Position numbers and translations under genes: made by a program. Under the pieces are notes generated by a model, which did no database searches, had not been told where the DNA came from, and saw nothing but the letters and a program-made list of their open reading frames with translations. A stretch of 8,433 nucleotides of DNA from Betaproteobacteria bacterium (GTDB taxonomy: Bacteria > Pseudomonadota > Gammaproteobacteria > Burkholderiales > SG8-39), in the NCBI GenBank assembly GCA_005882235.1, contig VBCT01000051.1, positions 1 through 8,433 on the forward strand, written 5' to 3'. Numbering within the stretch: position 1 is the first letter of the stretch; every line of letters begins with the position of its first letter. Positions 1 to 6,043 of this stretch are shown piece by piece.

Positions 1-1
1 C

Positions 2-64
2 GCATCGGCGACGGCGGGCCCCAGCGGCGGGAACGCGAGCGCGGTGCAGGCCACGACCTACTGA
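2..64 (+). CDS. C-terminal end of an unidentified protein (partial)
   Basis: Frame 2 of the plus strand is open from the window edge to a TGA at 62-64 and encodes 20 residues rich in Ala, Ser, Gly and Thr, ending in ATTY. Nineteen of the 20 codons end in G or C, as in the real genes of this window, and a strong intrinsic terminator pointing the same way begins 30 bases after the stop. These two facts support a real gene entering from the left. The fragment is too short to assign a family. A minus-strand frame over the same bases also has high GC3 and reads like a hydrophobic leader, so the strand is not certain. Confidence 0.45.
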   Translation, partial: ASATAGPSGGNASAVQATTY

Positions 65-93
65 GGGCGGACTGTAACGGCGGGCGAGTGCGT

Positions 94-133
94 CGGACGG
101 AGCGGGCCCGTGGCCCCTCCGTCCGTTTAATTT
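94..133 (+). terminator. Intrinsic terminator after the left-hand gene
   Basis: CGGACGGAG (94-102) pairs perfectly with CTCCGTCCG (117-125). The stem continues inward with GGGCC (104-108) against GGCCC (112-116), leaving one bulged C and a three-base loop. The stem is followed at once by TTTAATTT (126-133). A long GC-rich stem plus a T-rich tail on the plus strand is the standard Rho-independent layout. It fits termination of the gene ending at 64 and would insulate it from the convergent TRAP operon. Confidence 0.8.
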
Positions 134-445
134 ACCACTAGACTCGCTCCGATTCGCCCCGTTGAGGGGTGCGAAGGAGGAGCCAAGTTAAGATAAGACC
201 GATGTGCCCCGTTCAGGACAGCTTCAAGTACTGGACTGCGGCGCGCCGGAGAATTGATTATTCCTATCCGTCGTTTTTCTATCCCCGCTGAATGTCCGGT
301 ATGGAGAAAGGCGACCGGCGGCTCAGGGTCGAAAGCGGACATTGAGAGCTTTGGGTCACCCCCAATGCGGCTCCCCCAGGGCACCCCATCGTCCGTACCT
401 CAAGCGACTCTGGGTGTCTTGCTCCGGGGATGCACAAAACTCTGA
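134..445. other. Intergenic stretch without a convincing gene
   Basis: The roughly 310 bases between the terminator and the TRAP permease stop are visibly less GC-rich than the rest of the window. The short open frames on both strands have no GC3 bias, no Shine-Dalgarno sequence and no recognisable family. The only structure I see is the nested inverted repeat at 291-343 and a small 5-bp hairpin (351-355 with 361-365). I find no T-tailed terminator for the minus-strand operon that ends at 446. Confidence 0.6.
291..343. repeat. Nested inverted repeat, possible recurrent intergenic element
   Basis: AATGTCCG (291-298) and CGGACATT (336-343) form perfect 8-bp arms. Inside them CGACC (312-316) pairs with GGTCG (327-331). 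The right half, GGGTCGAAAGCGGACATT (326-343), matches from memory a short palindromic sequence found repeatedly between genes in many proteobacterial genomes. When translated it gives the familiar spurious peptide beginning MSAFDP. No T tract follows on either strand, so a terminator role is not supported. The copy number in this genome cannot be seen from one window. Confidence 0.5.
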
Positions 446-2380
446 TTACGGACCACCCCACGCAGCCGCCTTACCCCTCGCCTTGAACTCATAGATAAGC
501 AGCGCGACGCCGAGCCCGGCACCCAGGACATTCACCCAGGCGTTGACGGCGGAGGCCTGGAACGGCATCAGGAGCAGCAGGCCCGCTGCGCCGAAAGCGA
601 CCCGCATCGGCAGGCCCATCACCCTCATCGCATAGCCGGTGAAGGCGGCGCACACGAACCAGATGCCGGCGATCGACAGGATCATCACGAGTCCGATTTC
701 GAGCGCGCTGCCGCGCATGATCAGCGCCGGAGAGTAGACGAAGAGGAAAGGCACGATGTAGGAGGCCCAGCCGAATCGCATCGCGGTCCAGCCCGCGGCC
801 ATGGGATCGGTCTTCGCGATCGTGGCTGCGACGAACGCCGCGGTCGCGATCGGCGGCGTGATAAGCGACATGATGCCGAAGTACAGGATGAAGAGGTGCG
901 CCGCCATGGCCGGCACACCCACCTTGACGAGCGCGGGCGCGACCAGGATGGCGAGCATCACGTACACCGCGAGCGTCGGCAGCCCGAGGCCGAGCACGAT
1001 GTTGGTGATGGCGCAGATGATGAGGAGCAGGAGCAGGTTCTCGGCGCCGAGGTTGACGAGATACGCGGTGAGCGCGAACGACAGACCGCCGACCTGGAAG
1101 AGGCCCAGCACGTAGCCGCCGATGGCGCTGATGACGATGATCTCGCACACGCCGATGCCGGTCTCGATGATCGCGCTCCAGATGTCGGCGAGCTTCATGC
1201 GCGCGCCGCGATAGCCGATGGCGAGGCCCAGCACGATGATGATCGCGGAGGCCAGCGCCGCGGCGGGCTCGGGCTCCCAGTTCATCCAGAACATCGCCCC
1301 GACGATCGCGGCGAACGGCGCGAGGAAGATCCAGCCGGTCCTGAGCACCGGGCCCATGCCGGGGATCTCGCTGCGGTCCACCTTGCCGATGCCGTAGCGC
1401 GCGGTTTCCAGGTCGCACTGGATGAACAGCGCCGCGTAGTAGAGGAGCGACGGCAGCAGCGCGGCAAGCGCCACCTCGCGGTAGGGCACCTGCAGGAAGT
1501 CCGCCATGACGAAGGCCACCGCGCCCATCACTGGCGGCATGAGCTGCGCGCCGTTGGCTGCGCAGGCCTCGATCGCCGCGGCGAGGCGCGCCGGAATGCC
1601 CGACTTCTTCATGAGCGGGATGGTGACCACGCCGACGGCGAGCGCGCTCGCCGCGGCGATTCCCGAGATGCTGCCGAAGAGGCTGGACGCGACCACCGAA
1701 ATCTTGGCCGCGCCGCCGCGATATCGACCCATCAGTCCCAGCGCGAAATCGTTGAAGAAGCCCGAGCCGCCGGAGCGCGCGAGGAGCTGGCCCATCAGCA
1801 CGAAGGCGACGACGATGGTGCAGGCGATCTCGAGCACGAGGCCGAGCAGGCCGTTGTTGTCGAAGCTGAGATAGATCGCGAGCGTTTTCGCCTCGACCCT
1901 GTGCGTCTGCAGTTGCCCGGGGACGAGATGCCCGATGAGCACCCACACCACCAGCACGAAGGTGATGACGATGAGCGAGTAGCCCGAAGTGCGGCGCGTC
2001 CCCTCCAGCGTCAGAAAGGCGAGCACGGCCGCGAGGAACAGCAATTCGAAGGTGACCGTTCCGGCCTGTGCCGTCAGCCGGGGGAAGGTCACGGCAACAT
2101 ACAGGCCGACTGCGAACCCGGCGGCGGCGAACAGCCAGTCATGCCAGGGAATTTCGGCGCGCGCAGTCCCGCGCCGCGCGGGGAAGCTGATGAAGAGAAG
2201 GGCGAGGCAAACGCCGTAGATGCCGGCGAGGAACTGCTCCGGGAAGAGCACCAGGCCCGCTGCGCGGGTGAGCCCGACGCTGTAAGCGAGCGAGACTAGC
2301 GTCAGCAGCGCGGCGAGCGCGGCCTGGGCGAAGCGGCCGGCAGCGGATCGCGGCGGCGCCGCGGCCGAGAGCTCCTCCAC
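446..2380 (-). CDS. TRAP transporter fused permease (DctQ-DctM type)
   Basis: This 644-residue polytopic inner-membrane protein is the permease of a TRAP transporter. TRAP systems use an ion gradient to import organic acids delivered by a periplasmic binding protein. Roughly the first 150 residues hold about five hydrophobic segments, as in a small DctQ-like part. The rest is DctM-like, with the family signatures GSISG (236-240), TIPLMKKSG (253-261) and MPPVMG (281-286). Length fits the fused 4TM-12TM class that partners TAXI receptors, and the TAXI gene lies directly upstream. The start is a GTG at 2380-2378 that immediately follows the TAXI stop codon with no spacer and in the same frame, so translation is probably coupled. 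GGAGGAG lies just inside the gene, but no start codon follows it at a usable distance. The stop is TAA at 448-446. The substrate is unknown. Confidence 0.93.
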   Translation of the reverse strand: MEELSAAAPPRSAAGRFAQAALAALLTLVSLAYSVGLTRAAGLVLFPEQFLAGIYGVCLALLFISFPARRGTARAEIPWHDWLFAAAGFAVGLYVAVTFPRLTAQAGTVTFELLFLAAVLAFLTLEGTRRTSGYSLIVITFVLVVWVLIGHLVPGQLQTHRVEAKTLAIYLSFDNNGLLGLVLEIACTIVVAFVLMGQLLARSGGSGFFNDFALGLMGRYRGGAAKISVVASSLFGSISGIAAASALAVGVVTIPLMKKSGIPARLAAAIEACAANGAQLMPPVMGAVAFVMADFLQVPYREVALAALLPSLLYYAALFIQCDLETARYGIGKVDRSEIPGMGPVLRTGWIFLAPFAAIVGAMFWMNWEPEPAAALASAIIIVLGLAIGYRGARMKLADIWSAIIETGIGVCEIIVISAIGGYVLGLFQVGGLSFALTAYLVNLGAENLLLLLIICAITNIVLGLGLPTLAVYVMLAILVAPALVKVGVPAMAAHLFILYFGIMSLITPPIATAAFVAATIAKTDPMAAGWTAMRFGWASYIVPFLFVYSPALIMRGSALEIGLVMILSIAGIWFVCAAFTGYAMRVMGLPMRVAFGAAGLLLLMPFQASAVNAWVNVLGAGLGVALLIYEFKARGKAAAWGGP

Positions 2381-3334
2381 CTAGCGGAGACCGGTTTCTT
2401 TCCAGTACTTCTCGGCCGCCGGGTGATAGGCGAGTCGAGGCTGCACCTTGCCCGAATGCGAGGGATCGTAGGCGTTGAAGTTCGGGTGGCCCTCGACCAG
2501 CGCCTTCTTGTTGGTGTGCACCGCCTTGATGAAGTCGCGCACGACCTCGTCCTTCACGTGGGTGCCGACGCCGATGATGAAGTCGATGGTCTGCACCTTG
2601 GTCGGCTTGTCGATGCCGGCGATGTGGGGCGCGGGATTCACCGTCGAGAAGTAATACTCGGGACGGATCCTCTTCATGCGTGTCTCGGAGTCGGGCAGCA
2701 CCTCCATCGGCAGGACGCGCAGCCCGCCGACCGCGGCCGCGATCTCCTGCACCTTGGGTGCGCCGACCGCGAAGAAGAAGAGGTCGATCTTGCCCGACTT
2801 GAAGTCCTCCGAGGCGCGGATCACGTTCACGGTCGGCACCTTCTGCACGTCGTTCATCGTGACGCCGCCGGCGGCGAGCAGCGCGTTCAAGTGGGTGATG
2901 ACGCTCGTCTGCTGCACCCAGTCCGAAGGCACATGCTTGCCCTTGAGGTCGGCGATGCTCTGGACGGGCGAGTCCTTGCGCACCCAGAAGGCCATCTGGA
3001 ACCCGTACAGCGTGAGAGCCGCGCGCAAGTTGGGCTTGGCGTTGCCCTTCCAGACGTTCTCGCCGCGCTGCGCCTCGGCCGGCTCGCCGATGTCGAGCAG
3101 CAGGAAATCCGCCGTCCCCGAGTTAACCGCGTCGATGATGCCCGTGTCGCCGCCGTAGCTGATGACGCGCACCTGCAGCTTGGAGTGGTCCTGCACCACC
3201 TTGGCGATCACCGAAGCCTGGGCGTTCAGCAGCGTGCCCGGCTGCAGCGTGGCGAAGCCGATGGTCTGCGCGCTCGCTCCGCACGCGAGCGCCGCGAGCA
3301 CGGGCAAACTCGGCAACCGGATCAGCCTCAGCAT
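2381..3334 (-). CDS. TAXI-family TRAP solute-binding protein
   Basis: This 317-residue periplasmic receptor captures substrate for the TRAP permease encoded directly downstream. Residues 1-22 form a signal peptide (basic MLRLIR, hydrophobic core, ASA then Gln as a likely cleavage site). The mature part starts TIGFATLQPGT and has TAXI-family features: VISYGGDTGIIDAVNSG (57-73), a region near 130 with ADLKGKHV, and a C-terminus ending YWKETGLR. Length is normal for TAXI proteins. The open frame runs upstream to 3565, but that extension is Arg-rich shadow of the SDR gene. The ATG at 3334 is preceded by AGGAGG with a 5-base spacer and gives a clean signal peptide. The gene is third in the operon, 26 bases after the SDR stop. 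The ligand cannot be inferred; TAXI proteins often bind small carboxylates. Confidence 0.93.
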   Translation of the reverse strand: MLRLIRLPSLPVLAALACGASAQTIGFATLQPGTLLNAQASVIAKVVQDHSKLQVRVISYGGDTGIIDAVNSGTADFLLLDIGEPAEAQRGENVWKGNAKPNLRAALTLYGFQMAFWVRKDSPVQSIADLKGKHVPSDWVQQTSVITHLNALLAAGGVTMNDVQKVPTVNVIRASEDFKSGKIDLFFFAVGAPKVQEIAAAVGGLRVLPMEVLPDSETRMKRIRPEYYFSTVNPAPHIAGIDKPTKVQTIDFIIGVGTHVKDEVVRDFIKAVHTNKKALVEGHPNFNAYDPSHSGKVQPRLAYHPAAEKYWKETGLR

Positions 3335-3339
3335 GCTTG

Positions 3340-3345
3340 CCTCCT
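3340..3345 (-). promoter_or_regulatory. Shine-Dalgarno site of the TAXI gene
   Basis: AGGAGG lies five bases before the ATG at 3334 and is part of a longer purine run (AGGAGAGGAGG). It settles the TAXI start and excludes the long in-frame upstream extension. It is the strongest ribosome-binding site in the operon, which fits the high receptor-to-permease ratio these transporters need. Confidence 0.8.
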
Positions 3346-3360
3346 CTCCTACTTTTTTAA

Positions 3361-4131
3361 TCAGGCCATGAAAATCCCGCCGTTGACGTCGACGACCGTG
3401 CCGGTCATGTAGCCGGCTTCTTCCGACGCGAGGAACGCGATGGCGGCCGCCACCTCCTGCGGGGTGCCGGCGCGCCCGAGCGGGATGTTCTTCGCGATCT
3501 CCACGTTCTTTTGCTCGCCGTGGAGCGCCGCCATCGCCGTGTCGATGTAGCCGGGTGCGACGCAATTCGCGGTGATGCCCTCGCGCCCGAATTCACCCGC
3601 GATCGAGCGCGCGAGCGCGAGCAGGCCGGCCTTGGCGGCCATGTAGCTCACGCCCGAGATATAGGTCCGCGAGCGCCCGGCAAGCGATGAGACGCAGACG
3701 ATGCGTCCCCAGCGCCCCTCGCGCATGGACGGGATGAACGCGCGGCACAGGCGAAGCGCCGCGGAGAGGTTGACCTCAAGGACGGCGTTCCATTCCTCCA
3801 CCGTCATCTCGAGAAGGCCGGCCGTGCGCCCGTTGCGGCGCGGGGAGGGGATGCCCGCGTTGTTGACGAGTATGGTCACGGGGTCCCAGCGCTTGCGCAC
3901 CGCACGGTCGAGGTTCCCGCCTGCATCGGGGTGAGCAAGATCCTGCACGATCGCGAGAACGCGATCCGAAGGCAGCTTGCTCGCCGCCGCGCGCACGGCA
4001 TCGGCGTCCTTGTCCACCATGGCGACCCGGTGTCCTGCGGCAAGAAGTGCCTCCGCAGTCGCCAGGCCGATTCCGCGCGCTGCGCCTGTGATGAGCGCGG
4101 TGCGCGAAAGGCGCTGATCGTTCGTCGCCAT
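3361..4131 (-). CDS. SDR-family NAD(P)-dependent oxidoreductase (FabG-like)
   Basis: This 256-residue classical short-chain dehydrogenase/reductase is probably cytosolic and would interconvert an alcohol and a ketone. The Rossmann motif TGAARGIG is at 15-22, NNAG at 90-93, catalytic Asn at 121 (EVNLSA), Ser at 149 (VCVSSLAG), and the Tyr163-x3-Lys167 pair in SYMAAK. APGYIDTAM at 192-200 is the usual PG motif after the active site. Asp40 at the end of the second strand suggests NAD(H) preference. Length is typical. ATG 4131 starts 10 bases after the TGA of the upstream gene with only a weak Shine-Dalgarno sequence, so translation is likely coupled. An open frame extends upstream to 4656, but that part is shadow of the neighbour. 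It sits between a binding-protein-fold gene and the TAXI gene, suggesting it acts on the imported compound. The substrate is unknown; FabG-like similarity does not prove a role in fatty-acid synthesis. Confidence 0.92.
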   Translation of the reverse strand: MATNDQRLSRTALITGAARGIGLATAEALLAAGHRVAMVDKDADAVRAAASKLPSDRVLAIVQDLAHPDAGGNLDRAVRKRWDPVTILVNNAGIPSPRRNGRTAGLLEMTVEEWNAVLEVNLSAALRLCRAFIPSMREGRWGRIVCVSSLAGRSRTYISGVSYMAAKAGLLALARSIAGEFGREGITANCVAPGYIDTAMAALHGEQKNVEIAKNIPLGRAGTPQEVAAAIAFLASEEAGYMTGTVVDVNGGIFMA

Positions 4132-4141
4132 GGAATGCCGC

Positions 4142-5035
4142 TCAGGGCGCGGCGTGGTAGACGAGCTTGTCGAAGGAGCGTTCCTTGAGATGCTGATCGA
4201 GGCCCCAGCGCTTGACCTGCTCGAACACGCTCTCGAACTCCTCGCGGGGGATCGGCTCGTAGACGAAGCGCTCGCCGCGGGAGAAGCCGCTATAGTCCCA
4301 TTCGCGGTCCTGGAATTCGGTTGGGACGCAGTGCTTCCACAGCGGGAGGTACTTCGGCAGGTCGGCTTCGAGCGCCCGCTCGGCGCGATCCAGCGCTCGC
4401 AGGTACGCGCGCACCTCCGCCTTCGGCGCAGACTCGGGCACCCACCACAGCGTATGGAACTCGTCGGCGATGATCTCGCGAAGGCCGAGCTGCTTCGCCA
4501 TGTCGATCTGCGGTGGCAGCAGGCTCGCCGCCTCGATCTCCTTGTTGAGCAGGGCCGCGAGGCGCGCGCCGAACCCACCCACGTTGGCCGTCTTGATATG
4601 CTCGAGCGCCAGGTACTTCTCCAATCGGAAAGGGACGTTGAAATGGCTCCCGGCACGCATGCCGACCGCGATGGGGACGCCCTTCAGATCCTCGGGCCTT
4701 CGGATCTTCGATTCCGGGCGAACGAAGATGGCCCAGGGCGAGACGCCGTGGCAGTCGGCCACCATGCGGCCCATTCCGGCGCTCGCGTTGCTGATCGTCC
4801 CCCATACGCAGGCGCACTGGACGACCTGCTCGCCCACGCCCCCGGTGTAGGGTTGGTCCTGCGGGCGCTGAAAATAATCGAATTTCTTCCAGCTCGACTG
4901 GGTGCCGCGGAAGGTCTTCCAGTCGAGCTCGACTTCGATCCCTTCGTCGGCGTAGAACCCCTCCTCGTGGGCGACGAAGTCGTTGAGCCCCATGCCCTTC
5001 GGGGCGACCTTGACGTGCAGCAGTTTGCCGGCCAT
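4142..5035 (-). CDS. Leaderless NMT1/THI5-type periplasmic-binding-fold protein
   Basis: This 297-residue protein resembles ABC-type nitrate/sulfonate/thiamine-precursor binding proteins. Typical elements are HEEGFYADEGIEVEL (23-37), PEDLKGVPIAVG (114-125) followed by a conserved AGSH (128-131), and an alternating alpha/beta pattern. There is no signal peptide: the N-terminus is MAGKLLHVKVAPKG, so the protein should stay in the cytoplasm. It could therefore be an enzyme of the same fold, as 4,5-dihydroxyphthalate decarboxylase and the THI5 pyrimidine synthase are, but this is inference. A CAC motif at 74-76 is shared with the broken paralogue at 6040-6908. It is the first gene of the minus-strand operon. 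ATG 5035 lies nine bases after a GAGGA sequence, and the TGA is 10 bases before the SDR start. Automatic pipelines would probably call it an ABC transporter substrate-binding protein, but no ABC permease or ATPase is nearby. Confidence 0.82.
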   Translation of the reverse strand: MAGKLLHVKVAPKGMGLNDFVAHEEGFYADEGIEVELDWKTFRGTQSSWKKFDYFQRPQDQPYTGGVGEQVVQCACVWGTISNASAGMGRMVADCHGVSPWAIFVRPESKIRRPEDLKGVPIAVGMRAGSHFNVPFRLEKYLALEHIKTANVGGFGARLAALLNKEIEAASLLPPQIDMAKQLGLREIIADEFHTLWWVPESAPKAEVRAYLRALDRAERALEADLPKYLPLWKHCVPTEFQDREWDYSGFSRGERFVYEPIPREEFESVFEQVKRWGLDQHLKERSFDKLVYHAAP

Positions 5036-5128
5036 GTCTCATTCCTCGCGCGACTGAGTGCAGCGGCTACTATACGCTGCGCCAGACGGTACAATTGGCG
5101 CAACGAGGAATGCCAGTCCGGAGGGACC
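5036..5128. promoter_or_regulatory. Divergent control region between the TRAP operon and the dioxygenase gene
   Basis: These 93 bases separate two divergent start codons. The plus strand has a -10-like TACAAT (5090-5095) and the minus strand a -10-like TATAGT (5074-5069). Each ends 34 bases from its start codon and matches five of six consensus positions, but neither has a good -35 partner. A perfect 9-bp inverted repeat, CATTCCTCG (5040-5048) and CGAGGAATG (5104-5112), flanks both boxes. The arrangement suggests shared, activator-dependent control, but the boxes were found by eye and are unproven. Confidence 0.45.
5120..5124 (+). promoter_or_regulatory. Shine-Dalgarno site of the dioxygenase gene
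   Basis: GGAGG (part of GGAGGG) lies four bases before the ATG at 5129. It fixes the start, because the same frame stays open upstream for a further 333 codons through the antisense of the neighbouring gene. Confidence 0.7.
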
Positions 5129-6043
5129 ATGACGGTTCGTTCTTTGCAGCACATCGCTCTTGCCGTGCCGGATGCCACGGTCGGCAAGAAGTTTTACACC
5201 GATTTCGGCATGGAAGGCCGCGAGTTCGGGAAACGCATCGTCATGCGCTGCCACGGCCGCGATCAGGACCAGGTGATCCTGGTCGAAGGCAAGAAGAAGC
5301 AGATGCACCATGTGTGCTTCGGGACGAAGGCCGGTGAGCTCGAAGGCCTGAAGAAACGGCTCGCGCAAGCCGGCGTGAAGCTCGCGGACGCGCCGTCCGA
5401 AACACCCGGGGAGGGCATCTGGTTCCGCGATCCGGACGGGCTGCTCGTGAACGTGCGCGTCGCGGAAGCCGCGAAATGGCGGACCGTCGCGGAGTGGAAA
5501 ATCAACAACCCGGGCCACCTGAACCGCGCCGGCGTGCCCGGCCATCCGAAGCGCGACACCCGGGTGCGGCCGACGCGCCTCGGCCACACGCTGCGCTTCA
5601 CACCTCAGACGGAGAAGATGATCGACTTCTACACGCGTGTGGTCGGCCTGCAGCTCTCGGACCGCGCGCAGGACATCGTCGCCTTCATGCGCGGCCACGG
5701 CGGCAGCGATCATCACATCTTCGGCTTCATCAAATCCGACAGGCCGGGTTTCCACCACGCGAGCTTCGAGGTCGGCAACGTCGACGAGATCGGCATGGGC
5801 GCCTGCCGGCTGCTCGACAAGGGCTACAAGGACGGCTGGGGATTCGGCCGGCACGTGATCGGCTCGAACTTCTTCCACTACATCCGCGATCCCTGGGACA
5901 GCCTGGCGGAATACTTCTGCGACATCGACTACATCCCGGCGGATTCAAACTGGAAGGCGACCAACTACCCGGCGGAAGACTCCCTTTACGTTTGGGGCCC
6001 CAAGCCCCCGGAAGCCTTCGGGATGAATTTCGAGACGACCTAG
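5129..6043 (+). CDS. Type I extradiol (VOC-fold) ring-cleavage dioxygenase
   Basis: This 304-residue cytosolic enzyme has two vicinal-oxygen-chelate domains, at about 1-115 and 148-265. By family it should cleave a catechol-type ring next to one hydroxyl, using Fe(II) or Mn(II). The C-terminal domain has the full active site: metal ligands His153 (LGHTLRF), His209 or His210 (FHHASFEV) and Glu261 (DPWDSLAEYF), with His195/196 (SDHHIF) and Tyr251 (HYIRDPWD) where catalytic His and Tyr lie in 2,3-dihydroxybiphenyl dioxygenases. The N-terminal domain keeps His8 and His60/61 but has Asn108 where the third ligand would be, so it is a vestigial domain as usual for this family. Length is normal. The gene stands alone on its strand, divergent from the TRAP operon, and its stop shares CTAG with the convergent gene. 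The ring substrate cannot be told from sequence; a catechol or hydroxylated aromatic acid is likely. Confidence 0.9.
   Translation: MTVRSLQHIALAVPDATVGKKFYTDFGMEGREFGKRIVMRCHGRDQDQVILVEGKKKQMHHVCFGTKAGELEGLKKRLAQAGVKLADAPSETPGEGIWFRDPDGLLVNVRVAEAAKWRTVAEWKINNPGHLNRAGVPGHPKRDTRVRPTRLGHTLRFTPQTEKMIDFYTRVVGLQLSDRAQDIVAFMRGHGGSDHHIFGFIKSDRPGFHHASFEVGNVDEIGMGACRLLDKGYKDGWGFGRHVIGSNFFHYIRDPWDSLAEYFCDIDYIPADSNWKATNYPAEDSLYVWGPKPPEAFGMNFETT

Noticed and set aside
1..54. Minus-strand frame at the left edge that reads like a hydrophobic leader
   Set aside because: It would need a GTG start with no properly spaced Shine-Dalgarno sequence. The plus-strand terminator at 94-133 favours a plus-strand gene ending at 64.
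127..384. 85-codon minus-strand frame containing the MSAFDP peptide
   Set aside because: It lacks GC3 bias and a ribosome-binding site. The peptide is the usual mistranslation of the recurrent intergenic element at 291-343.
489..1946. 485-codon minus-strand open frame overlapping the permease
   Set aside because: It is the alternative frame of the permease gene, Arg/His-rich, and a by-product of high GC.
896..2299. Long plus-strand open frame (467 codons) antisense to the TRAP permease
   Set aside because: The translation is a monotonous mix of Arg, Asp, Glu, His and Gly with no family character. The minus-strand frame has clear TRAP motifs and GC3 bias.
3335..3565. N-terminal extension of the TAXI protein
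   Set aside because: It is an Arg-rich shadow of the SDR gene. A signal peptide and a strong ribosome-binding site mark the start at 3334.
4130..5128. Upstream in-frame extension of the dioxygenase (about 333 codons)
   Set aside because: It reads the antisense of gene 4142-5035. The Shine-Dalgarno site at 5120 and the start of the VOC fold place the true start at 5129.
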